A stretch of 64,000 nt of DNA, taken from Seiridium cupressi. Lineage: Eukaryota > Ascomycota > Sordariomycetes > Amphisphaeriales > Sporocadaceae. The stretch lies in the NCBI GenBank assembly GCA_036674765.1, contig JARVKI010000003.1, positions 124,001 through 188,000 of the forward strand. Reading direction: 5' to 3'. The notes beneath the pieces were generated by a model. The model did not search any database, was not told the DNA's origin, and saw only the letters and a list, made by a program, of their open reading frames with translations. The stretch's first letter is position 1, and the number at the start of each line of letters is the position of its first letter. A program made the position numbers and the translations under genes. Positions 46,688-57,299 of this stretch are shown here, piece after piece.

Positions 46688-47786
46688 GTCAATCAACAAA
46701 ACAAACCAGGAGCTATGTGATGAGGGGAAACACAATGGATAGTTGGGATAAGCATGCTGTTCCTAAAATCGGCTGTCGCGTTAGGCGTTTCGGCTTGGAC
46801 GTACTATGTATAACTATACATACGCAGGAGTGACCGCCATATTCTTTCCGTGGCGACAGGAAATAATAGACATGAAGACATTCGCGGATTAGTCAATAAG
46901 ATTACACCTGAATAACGAAGAGGCATTAATGTGAACCCTACCAAGCTCTTCATGGGCAAGGAATATCTCCATACTGCTTGAAGACTAGATTTAATATAGT
47001 GAGACTTATTCGGAACAGATCAGCCCGCAACAAGAACCGATTCGTGAACACCGAGAGGACATATTGCTTATGAGTAACAGATCATAGAATCGGCCTAGGT
47101 CCAATCCATTTCATAAGCACTAGTCAACCGGGAAATTGGCACATTCGGTTGTTCGTGAGAGAAAATCCATTGAATAGAGTAATTGGGCACATAAGGGGGG
47201 AGGGTGCAGGATATAAAAGGACCAGTCACTTTAAGCATGGCTCTAAATGTTTGTGTGCTTAGCTGGAAGTACAAAATCAATTCATTTCCTCAATCGCGAC
47301 GTGACTTTTTGCATGTCCTGCGTTTCCGCTATATTCAAGGCCGTTTCAACTTTAGCTTTTTCCCCTTCCATGGTCTATCTGGCATAATAGCCTTGCGGCT
47401 CATCAAGGCATGTCTTAAAAGCCGCGCTGACATGTGAGACATCATCTTCGCATATACATGTTCAAGTCGGGATGTAACGTCCTAGCCGCTACAAGCTTGT
47501 CCCGGCCTCTGCATGACGTTGAAGAAGATTTGGGGGATGGAGGCATTTACTAATAGTAATAACACAGGCCAATGGTGCTGTTTGAGCAGCTGCAGATGTG
47601 CGGGATGGATCTCAATTCAGACGTGCTATTGCGCAAGCCTCCCACGTATAGTTATATATGTACACGGAGCCACCACGTTACTTTGACTTGGTCTCGAAGC
47701 CGGGTTGGTCCAGCCTTCGGATTCCTTGCTGCTCCTTCAATTGCCCATGTGCTTCGCTTAGACACTTCTCGTTCGACAGCAGCAGC
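46688..47786. other. Convergent spacer between NSP1 and IF1
   Basis: About 1.1 kb between two stop codons. No gene recognised. Confidence 0.4.
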
Positions 47787-48279
47787 TTAGTTGTGCTCGC
47801 CGCCTTGCTCCTTGGTCAACTCATCACTATGAAGTAAAAATATCAGCAAAGTCTTCGCATTTTGCTTCTACGAAGCCAAGATATGGGGCACAGTGGAATC
47901 AAAGGATCGTCTCGTGGAAGGCCCAGACGTACATGTGTTCGCTGAGCTTGGTCAAGTGAGCCTGCTGCTCAACCAGTTTCTTCTTGAGTTCGAGGAGCTT
48001 CTCCTTCTCGCGCTGGCGGATGGCGTAATCCTCGTTGGCCTTCTCGCGCTTCTGGAAAGCATCACTGTTTTCCACCCATCGAAGTTAGCTTCTGTTGTTC
48101 CGGAGCCGACAGCTGTTTAGTTGTCGTAGGAGGCAGCAGGCTTACCCTTGGCCACCAACCTTGGGCGGGGAGCCAGTGTCACCCGCAGCCAGAGCACGGG
48201 AGGTGATGGAGAATGCCCTGCGAGAAGGAGCGGCAGCAATGCTGCGTAGGGGGGCCTTTGCGAGGGCCTGACGGTACAT
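47787..48279 (-). CDS. INH1: Mitochondrial ATPase inhibitor IF1 (Inh1)
   Basis: Three exons (48279-48146, 48064-47933, 47826-47787) give 101 residues. IF1 binds F1-ATPase and blocks ATP hydrolysis when the membrane potential collapses. The N-terminus is a presequence (MYRQALAKAPLRSIAAAPSR, then RRAFSITSRALAA). The mature part contains the inhibitory helix: GDAFQKREKANEDYAIRQRE across the first junction, followed by a Lys/Glu/Leu coiled coil KLLELKKKLVEQQ. The end reads SEHIDELTKEQGGEHN. Introns have GTAAGC and GTACGT donors. Open-frame scanning alone misses it because every exon is short. It faces the 14-3-3 gene divergently across 2.6 kb. Confidence 0.93.
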
Positions 48280-50920
48280 TGTGATGGTTGAAGCTGGAAA
48301 CAGGATTGTTTAGTCGTCTGTTCTTTCTCTCAGCAAGGAAGCTGTACAGGATATGAAGCCTCTTATTTGGCTCAGGGACGAGTTGGCTTACTCTGTGTGC
48401 AGGACTTGACTTACCTTGATGTGGTTCAATTGGATTTGTAAATGGTAGTTGAGGCACTTGACGAGAAGCAACTAGAGCTTTTGTCCGCATCTCTGAGGAG
48501 CTTCGGCGGATGACGGAGGTAGCGGGCGGAGAGTGGAGCCATCTGCCAAAGACGTCAGGCCATACAACGAGACGGGCCGGCTGGATCCGAGCAGCTGGCC
48601 GACAAGGCTATGCACAGGCGCAAGTACAGGCCGGGCGTAACTAGGCACGCAAAGTACCCAACGCAGATAAAACAGTATCGACAGTTTATGTAATGGTATG
48701 TATATTTGTGAACTTGCGACAACACGCCCGAGAGTTATAGAGGCTTTGGGTATTCTTTCAAGTAACAGTGCATAATAGTTACACTCGGCAGCGCCATGCT
48801 ACACCTGGCTGAGCTCTGAAATAGTGTCGGCGCATTTCTCAGCCTTCGAGCGTGGAATAGGTGAGAGCGCCACGCTGCTGGAATTGTTGCTTCTATATGG
48901 GCCTGAGCTCCATAAGCAGTCCAGTGAGAATACCACATAATAAATAATATAATTGCCAGAGTTTATGTGCGTGTGGATGAGGCTATGTATCCATGGGGGT
49001 GCGTTGGGTATAATGGGAGGTATTGGGTTGTGCATGATATCTTGGCGAGCGATCCTCTATGCTACGCAGCAGATAATTCCGCCCCGACTCCGACTCCCGC
49101 TCCTAGAGTGCAATGACGTCGGGTGATCACCTTGGAGTGCAGCCTATGCTCTCTGCGAATGGCCCGATTTCAACAACTACAAGGGCATCACGCGATATGG
49201 ATGAACTAGTATGGGGTGTGCAATATGTGCATTCCGGTGGCATGGCCTGCAGAGCTTGACGTATGGTATGCTGCAGTCTTTGAATCCCCTCTTTTCAACA
49301 GTCAATGGCCCCTGTAATCATAGTCATCGTCTGAATGGCTCGTGCGTTTATCCAAGGGTTTTGCTCCTTGATTGGGAGTCTGAAAGGTGATTGGTCCCCT
49401 GGGCCTCTGTAGGGCGACATCTGCGTGCCTTAGACTGCATCCACGAGATGGCAGTTTGAGGTTTAAAGATGCGTACCTAAGGAGGATTTGTCCGCATTGC
49501 GGAACAGGTTTGGGGATGCCCTTGATCGTGTCTTTTTTGTCCCCCGCGGGGAGGCTGTCTTATGGAGTAGCAGATCAAGACGGAATGTTCCCCGGCAACA
49601 TAGTGATGACCGGCCAGCTGGCTTTGGAGCATTGAACCGGACAGCCACAGTCCAGTGCATAAAAGAAAAGAAATCGGGTACCAAGCTAGCAGACCACAAG
49701 GGGAAACATGATGTTCATGGGACAACAGAGCAAGACGTGTATTATACTTTGTCAAAGGGGAATACAGTTAAAAGACGGGCGGCAACAAGTAAAGGCGTGG
49801 ACAAAAGTAGTAGCCTTTCGATGGCGCCCAGGGAAAAGTGCAAAACACACAAGCATAGATACATATATACATATGGCGTTGTTGCGATGGCATATGCAAG
49901 GTGGCTGTGTTTTGGAGTTCGGATTGATGTGATGCATGGCGTGCGCGTGCGCGTGCCCATTGTTTCTGCTGGTCCCTTACGAGGCTCTGGGTGCCTTGTT
50001 GTAATGTAATGTGTACCAAAGGTACACAGTACGGCGCCGACTGGCTTAGCGGGCGCTGGCAAAGACCGTGACCGCCTGCAGCAGTCAACCAGTCAACCAG
50101 CGCACAGTGATTCCACCTCCGCCCGCTTCTCGACTTCCCCCAATTTCGACACAAAACACTCCCAGGCCAGTCCCAAAATCTCTGGCTTGCTTTCCCAAAC
50201 AACCCAAACTCAAAACCAAAGCAACAATACGACCCTTTCGCGCTTCACACCTCTTGTGCATTCACACCTGCACAACCTCACTTTTTCTCACATCAACGAA
50301 CCCCAAGGTACGTCCATTTGCTGTCCACGGCCCGCCCCTTGACCCGTCTCCCTCTCCCCCCATCCCAACAATCCGTCGCCCTGTGCTTGCATCCCGGGAA
50401 ACCCTGAAGAGCGTGTCGTCATCGCCGCCATTGGCTACCACGTCCGCCTCATCTCCAACGACGAGCAGTCACCACCTTGCGACATCCGGTACATCGACAC
50501 TCTCAGAAGCCCGTTGCGACTCCTTCACCAGCGCCATCGTGCCATTGCCCCCTCCGATTCATGCGTGCACCAGCTTGGGCGGTAGGCGCAAACCCCACCA
50601 GAGCCGATGCGGGGAGGCTACAATCGCATTCAACGTGACGTTCGGGCCACGCTTTCGATTGTTGTCGAGGCGCGCTCCATGAGAGCCTGAGGAACCACAA
50701 ATTGCAATTGCCAGGGGAGCTGTTGCCAGGTATACCATGCCTTCATTGGCACTGGTCTAGAACCTGCCGACCTTGCACCCATCTGGATCCACCACTTTTC
50801 TGCACTGGACTGGACACCGACACATCACTGCGAAATCACAGCTGCACTCCCGAGGAATACTACATCTGCTGACACAGATTCTCTGCACAGTTCTAGTACA
50901 TCACTGTCAAGACCGTCACC
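48280..50920. promoter_or_regulatory. Divergent region IF1 / 14-3-3 with long 14-3-3 leader
   Basis: No gene recognised in 2.6 kb. Two TGATTGG boxes (reverse CCAATCA) lie 19 bp apart at 49369-49375 and 49388-49394. An 18-bp alternating purine-pyrimidine tract lies at 49939-49956. From about 50,080 the DNA becomes C/T/A-rich and leader-like; a GTACGT donor at 50308 (after CCCCAAG) with an acceptor near 50,879 (CTGACACAG) suggests a 5' UTR intron of about 570 nt. Transcript ends are unproven. Confidence 0.4.
49939..49956. repeat. Alternating purine-pyrimidine tract, GC/GT-rich
   Basis: Eighteen bases alternate strictly purine-pyrimidine, starting GCGTGCGCG. Such tracts can adopt Z-DNA under supercoiling. 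It lies in the region upstream of the 14-3-3 leader. Confidence 0.6.
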
Positions 50921-51896
<976 letters not shown>

Positions 51897-52499
51897 ATGT
51901 ATTGACGTTATGATATCTTGAGGAAATGGCCATTGTAGGAGTGGACCAGGATGGGATCTGGTGTCTATGGAGTGCGGCTTTGTGAAACTCTTCTGTTGAG
52001 AACTCTGCATGCTTTTTCACCCGGCAAATACACAAAGACTTTTGGAGGGAAACTATTCTCTCTCACATTTCCTTTAGGGAGGAGCGATGAGTTATAGGGG
52101 AAGCTTTTGGAGGTCTTTGTTACCTTGCCTGGCTTTTAGACTCTGATGCGAACCCGTCTGGACAAAATAAACCGTTGTTTCTGACATGTGATCATGACCC
52201 CGGCGTCTATGTTCAATATATTGATTGTGATGTCCATGTCGAATTAGGTGCAACAGTCATATATAGACGTGTTGACCAGGTTCTCTTGCATACCGGAGCT
52301 CATCGATGGACGAAACAGACTGCTCGACCCTAGAATCGTATTTCATGAAATTGCATATTGTACACAGAAGTCGCTGATCATGACCATTCTTCCAACTGCA
52401 CTAAGAATACGACGAACCACAGAGTCCACACGAGATCTACCTTAGATCAGGACTCTTGAACTCCAGAGAACGCCGCAAGCCAGGATTATTTGGCCACTG
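51897..52499. other. Convergent spacer between 14-3-3 and DPH4
   Basis: About 600 bp containing the 14-3-3 3' untranslated region; no gene recognised. Confidence 0.45.
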
Positions 52500-53369
52500 T
52501 TACTTGCGCCCAGCACTTGCACTGGCGCTAGCACCACCTCCAATGGAGATACCAAAGTTGAACTTCCAACTCCACCCACCACTCTTGCCGGATGCGCTGC
52601 CACTTCTTACGTTTCTCAGTTCTTCTCCCTGACTATTGGTTCTCTGCCTGACTTCGCGTCCTCCATCGTCGTCGCCCTCGTCTTCATCATCCTCGGCCTC
52701 GTCAAACAGGACCCGCAGCCACAGCGAACACCCATTGCACTGGACCATCAGCTCCCCGTCCTCGCCGACTTCATCAAGGTCCAGCTCGCGGAAGCAGTAG
52801 CCGCGCTCGGTGCCGCAGCGGCCACAAGTCTGATGGTAGACCTGCTTCCGGCCGTCCCAAGCCAGGTCATCTAGATCTACAGTCTCTACGCCGCCTGAGG
52901 ACTGTGGCTGGGCTTGCTGCTGCTGGGGGGTGGATTTGAAGTTGAAGGTCTTGTGGTAGTTGTAGTTCTGGCTTGCGTTGCCATTCGCATTTACATTGCC
53001 ATTCTTTTGGTTTGAAGAGGACGAGGAAGAGAACGTCCCCGATGTGTGGGACTGAGTTTGCAGCGATCTCACATACTCTCGCCGCTGCCGCGTGTCGCTC
53101 AGCACCGTGAAGGCTTCTGTTATCTGGTCTACGGTGAAGTGCTGCTCATCTTTTTTCTTCCCGTCTTTCTGGGAGGCAGAGGGGTCGGACGGCGCATTCT
53201 GTGCCTTGGCCTGCTGGTTCTTGTCTGGATGGTGCTTGAGCAGGGCGCGCCGGTATGCCTGCTTGACCGTCTTGGTCTGCGTGGGGGGGTCCTGGCCGTC
53301 CAAAGAGGTGGGGGTGAGAGAGAGGACGTCAAAGTGGGAGGGTTCCTTTTTTAGTGTTGGAGGGGCCAT
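52500..53369 (-). CDS. DPH4: Diphthamide biosynthesis protein Dph4/Jjj3
   Basis: A single frame of 289 residues starting at ATG 53369. Dph4 is a J-protein co-chaperone that supports the Fe-S Dph1-Dph2 enzyme in the first step of diphthamide synthesis on elongation factor 2. The J domain is at the N-terminus (HFDVLSLTP..., HPD at 47-49, then the last helix with EAFTVLSDTRQRREY). A long Ser/Asn/Gln linker follows. The CSL zinc domain has Cys182, Cys185, Cys211 and Cys214 (TCGRCGTERGYCFRE and VQCNGCSLWLRVLFDEA). The C-terminus is unusually extended (about 60 residues: acidic, then Ser/Gly/Trp-rich). J plus CSL domains in this order are diagnostic. Confidence 0.93.
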   Translation of the reverse strand: MAPPTLKKEPSHFDVLSLTPTSLDGQDPPTQTKTVKQAYRRALLKHHPDKNQQAKAQNAPSDPSASQKDGKKKDEQHFTVDQITEAFTVLSDTRQRREYVRSLQTQSHTSGTFSSSSSSNQKNGNVNANGNASQNYNYHKTFNFKSTPQQQQAQPQSSGGVETVDLDDLAWDGRKQVYHQTCGRCGTERGYCFRELDLDEVGEDGELMVQCNGCSLWLRVLFDEAEDDEDEGDDDGGREVRQRTNSQGEELRNVRSGSASGKSGGWSWKFNFGISIGGGASASASAGRK

Positions 53370-53993
53370 GGTGTGAAGTGAGTTCCCAGTCCTAGTGTGG
53401 TTCTTCTGCTTTTTTTTTTTTTTTTTTTTCCTTTACGAATCGTGGAAAGTGACGAAATGTCAGGACGTGTGGCAATTAGTATTTGTATCTCATATCATGG
53501 GACGACCGGCAGAGGGAGCCTCGGGTTGTGTAAGTGGGCGTTGATGTAAGTTTTTCCTCGAAACCGGATTTTTGGATACCTACACTTGCTAGGATGCGCG
53601 ATTCTGCAAGATGTTTCAATAAGCCGAATCACGTGATGTCCGCGGATTCAATCCCGCACAAGGAAATGCAGCAGATGTAGGTGTCGATGACAACGACAAC
53701 GACAACTGACAGACAGATGAAAGAAGACAAGAATAAAAACAGACCCCCTGAACCGAAAGATATGATCGCATGCCATGCCAGTTCTGCACAGCGCAAAAAT
53801 GTCCGAGGGGAGGAAAACATGGTCGTTGTGGTCCCACATGCAGCGATCACCGCGAAGTAGCTGGGGCGCGGGCCTCGCGGAAACCAATATAAAAGACCAT
53901 ACAAATTGTCTGAACTTGGTATTTGATTCTTGTACATAATGATACACTCTTTGCACATATGTCGATGATATGGTGGATCCGGCATTTTCCCTC
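53370..53993. other. Intergenic: DPH4 upstream and mL59 3' side, with poly-T tract
   Basis: About 620 bp. A run of about 20 T lies near 53411-53430, some 40 bp upstream of the DPH4 start codon. No other gene seen. Confidence 0.45.
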
Positions 53994-54622
53994 TTACCTG
54001 GGGAATTTGGACCATTTGCGAGTACCCGTCTGCAGCAAGTTAGTGTTCCGTGCTCAGGGTGATGGAGAGTCCAACATACTTTCCGCCATTCCCTGACCAA
54101 TCTCGGCATGCCCAGCACGGCTGTACGTCTCTTCTCCATCCTGAAGAATCGTTAGCACAAGTCCATGACTTCAAAGAACTCCCAGCCCCGGCTGTAAGGC
54201 CAGAAAAGAGCCCAAAGGGGAACATACTTGGCGGCCAGCATTCTTTCGTGCAAGTGGCCCTTGACCTTTTGTCCCACACCCGTACCCTTGACCCTGAGAC
54301 CCTCCTCGACTCTCTTCCGTATCCGCTCCTCCGTGCCCTTGTTGGTGAAGGGTAGCAGCTCCTCAATGCCCGCCTCTCGTGCCAGCTTCACCAGCTCTGC
54401 TTGCCTTCGCAGCGAATACTCTGGTTCCTGCCATTTCCCGGTGGCAGGGTGTTTGTGGGGGAGGAACGGGTTTGGAGTGGCGCCAGTCGTGATCGCCTCG
54501 TTGTTCGTTCTGGTTGAGGCTGGCAGGATCTGTGAAGGAGGATACTTGGCCAGGAAGCGCTGCAGGCGAGGGTGCAAAGCCTTGGCAAGCTCTATATAGC
54601 GGTTGGTCATGGCCGCTGCCAT
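53994..54622 (-). CDS. MRPL25: Mitochondrial large-subunit ribosomal protein mL59 (MRPL25)
   Basis: Three exons (54622-54228, 54140-54080, 54029-53994) give 163 residues. It is a fungal-specific component of the mitochondrial large ribosomal subunit. The start is MAAAMTNRYIELAKALHPRL, then the conserved core from NPFLPHKHPATGKWQEPEYS to SLRRQAELVKLAREAGIEE and LLPFTNKGTEERIRKR, with RVKGTGVGQKVKGHLHERML. Exon 2 encodes MEKRRTAVLGMPRLVREWRK, and exon 3 only TGTRKWSKFPR before the stop. That basic end is typical of the family, and an unspliced reading would replace it with unrelated residues. It is transcribed divergently from PRP28 across 397 bp. Confidence 0.88.
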
Positions 54623-55019
54623 CTTATCGAGTCACGTCTGAGTCGTCGCGCGGCGGTGATTTGGCGACAGCGGTTGGGGAATTCGACGTGAAGCTTCGTC
54701 TCCAGCGAGTTCCTGGAGTAGTGCATTGAATCCAGGAGCTTCACGGAATTTTTGGCAGGCGCGCCCAGGCTAGCGGCCCCACTCACGAAGCTTAATTCCC
54801 GATTGGCCGTCAGTCGTTTACAAGTCCATAATTCCTTCGCACCTTCAGCATGCCCGCAGTACACCACAGCTTGCAGAGATAGCATCACCACATTCTGTAA
54901 GAACCGCAGCCGCTGCACTAAACGTCTCTTCTACACCATCACCCAAAGAATCACTTTCAACATCGCTCACGTTTTCACCATTTTTCCTGCACTCACACTT
55001 TGGTAATATCTCAGCCACT
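54623..55019. promoter_or_regulatory. Divergent promoter, mL59 and PRP28
   Basis: A 397-bp gap between two start codons must carry both promoters. It contains a reverse CCAATC box at 54801-54806. Confidence 0.5.
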
Positions 55020-57299
55020 ATGATTGTCAAGCTACGCGCGCTGCCTGCTAACCGCATGACAGATGTGAAGATGCCACCGGTTGAAATCGAGAAAGCCCTG
55101 GCCACGATCAAGGCCAAACGCGCGCCCGATGGCAAGAAGGTCCCGGTAGATCTCAAGCAACTGCTGGCCGAGAAAAAGGCAGCCGACGAAGCTTCTTCGA
55201 AACCCAGGTTCATCCCGAAGGCAGAGAGAGAGAGGCTCGCGGCTGAGAAGGCGAAGAAAGAGGAGGAGGAAGAACGGAATCGCAAAGAGAATGCGTTGCG
55301 CAACAATGGATGGAATACTGGAACCATTCATCAGAGCAACAACAGAGGTCAACACGACAACCGGCGAGACTACCGAGCAGATGATCGTTCTTCTAGAGAT
55401 GGCCCGGCGGTGCCCACGGGCCCAAAGGCCATGCGCCACAATCAGAACCAGAACCGGGCCGAGAATCAGCAAGATGGAAGGTCGAAGGGTGGAAACAAGG
55501 ACCACGATAACAAGAAGCGACCACGACCAGAAGAAGCCGAGGCCGCTGCGATCAGAGAGCGCTACATGGGCCCTGAGACGAACGTATCGAAATTCTCAGC
55601 CATGAAAAAACGCAAGCGGACCACAGATAAGAAGTTCAATTTCGACTGGGATCCTTCTGAGGACACAAGTCAAGATCATGACCCCATCTACGCTGCACGC
55701 CTAGCACCGACCTTCAGATTGGCTGGCTTCGGAGACGAAATGGACGACGAAATCGCTCAAAGACAGGCCCAGCTCCTTATCGAACGTGATCCTGAGAATG
55801 GAGCTGCTCGAGCCAAGGAGATGCTTGAAATGAGGGAGAGGGTAAAAGAGAAGAGGAACCGCAACGCTTTGGGAAAGCATTGGTCAGAGAAGAAATTGGA
55901 GGAAATGAAAGAACGAGATTGGCGTATTTTCAAGGAAGATTTTGGTATCGCTACCAAAGGTGGCTTTATTCCAAACCCCATGCGAAGCTGGGATGAGTCC
56001 GGACTTCCACGGAGACTCCTGGATATTGTTGCACAGGTTGGCTACGACGAGCCTTCGCCTATTCAGCGTGCAGCCATCCCCATTGCGCTCCAATCTCGGG
56101 ATCTGATCGGTGTAGCCGTCACTGGTTCCGGAAAAACCGCTGCGTTCCTATTGCCATTGTTGGTCTACATCTCCGAATTGCCCCCGCTCACAGAAATCAA
56201 CAAGAACGACGGTCCATACGCGCTCATCATAGCTCCCACTCGAGAGTTGGTACAGCAAATCGAGGCAGAAGCGAGGAAGTTTTCTACGCCTCTTGGCTTC
56301 ACCGTTGTCAGTCTCGTGGGTGGTCATGCTCTCGAAGAACAGGCCTATGCCCTCCGCAATGGTGCTGAGATCATCGTCGCTACCCCTGGTCGACTTGTAG
56401 ACTGTATCGAAAGGCGGTTACTTGTCTTGTCGCAATGTTGTTATATCATCATGGACGAAGCAGACCGAATGATTGATATGGGTTTTGAGGAGCCTGTCAA
56501 CAAGATCCTGGATGCTCTACCTGTCACCAACGAGAAGCCAGATACACAAGAGGCGGAAGACGCTCAGCTTATGTCGCGGCATATTGGAGGTAAAGATCGA
56601 TACAGACAAACCATGATGTACACGGCAACAATGCCTCCAATTGTTGAGAGGATCGCTAAGAAGTACATGCGTCGCCCGGCAATTGTGGCCATTGGTAATG
56701 CTGGAGAGGCCGTTGACACTGTTGAGCAACGCGTGGAGTTTGTTGCGGGAGAGGACCGTCGTAAGAAGCGTCTGCGTGAGATCCTGCTTGATGGGGGTTT
56801 CAAGGCTCCTATCATTGTTTTCGTCAACATCAAACGCAATTGCGACGCCATCGCAAAAGAGATCAGCCGTATGGGCCTCAGTGTTGTCACACTACATGGT
56901 TCCAAGACTCAGGATCAACGTGAACAGGCACTGAACTCGGTTCGCGCTGGAAACACCGAGGTCTTGGTCGCCACCGATCTTGCCGGCCGTGGTATTGATG
57001 TCCCCGACGTCAGTCTGGTCGTGAACTTCAACATGGCCACATCCATCGAAGCCTATACGCACAGAGTCGGTCGTACAGGTCGTGCTGGCAAGAGTGGTGT
57101 TGCCATCACCTTCCTTGGCAGCGAAGATGCTGACGTGATGTATGACCTGAAGCAGATGCTTAGTAAAAGCAGTATTAGCCGTGTTCCTGAAGAACTCAGG
57201 AGACATGAGGCCGCACAACAGAAATCTAACAAAGTAAGGAAAACTGTGAACGAACACTCAGGCCCTACTGGGTTCGGTACCAAGACTGGCTGGAATTAA
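55020..57299 (+). CDS. PRP28: DEAD-box pre-mRNA splicing helicase Prp28
   Basis: A single frame of 759 residues from ATG 55020. Prp28 is the U5 snRNP DEAD-box ATPase that swaps U1 for U6 at the 5' splice site. Motifs in order: Q motif EPSPIQRAAIPIALQ, motif I AVTGSGKT (about 364-371), PTRELVQQIE, TPGRLVD, DEAD in IIMDEADRMIDMGFEEPV (about 477), YTATMPP in place of the more common SAT, then HGSKTQDQREQAL, TDLAGRGIDVPD and HRVGRTGRAG (about 680). The N-terminal 280 residues are Lys/Glu/Arg-rich (RS-poor). Another Met at 55056 (MTDVKMPPVEIEK) fits the family start better; the first ATG is given here. Length and order match fungal Prp28. Confidence 0.95.
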   Translation: MIVKLRALPANRMTDVKMPPVEIEKALATIKAKRAPDGKKVPVDLKQLLAEKKAADEASSKPRFIPKAERERLAAEKAKKEEEEERNRKENALRNNGWNTGTIHQSNNRGQHDNRRDYRADDRSSRDGPAVPTGPKAMRHNQNQNRAENQQDGRSKGGNKDHDNKKRPRPEEAEAAAIRERYMGPETNVSKFSAMKKRKRTTDKKFNFDWDPSEDTSQDHDPIYAARLAPTFRLAGFGDEMDDEIAQRQAQLLIERDPENGAARAKEMLEMRERVKEKRNRNALGKHWSEKKLEEMKERDWRIFKEDFGIATKGGFIPNPMRSWDESGLPRRLLDIVAQVGYDEPSPIQRAAIPIALQSRDLIGVAVTGSGKTAAFLLPLLVYISELPPLTEINKNDGPYALIIAPTRELVQQIEAEARKFSTPLGFTVVSLVGGHALEEQAYALRNGAEIIVATPGRLVDCIERRLLVLSQCCYIIMDEADRMIDMGFEEPVNKILDALPVTNEKPDTQEAEDAQLMSRHIGGKDRYRQTMMYTATMPPIVERIAKKYMRRPAIVAIGNAGEAVDTVEQRVEFVAGEDRRKKRLREILLDGGFKAPIIVFVNIKRNCDAIAKEISRMGLSVVTLHGSKTQDQREQALNSVRAGNTEVLVATDLAGRGIDVPDVSLVVNFNMATSIEAYTHRVGRTGRAGKSGVAITFLGSEDADVMYDLKQMLSKSSISRVPEELRRHEAAQQKSNKVRKTVNEHSGPTGFGTKTGWN

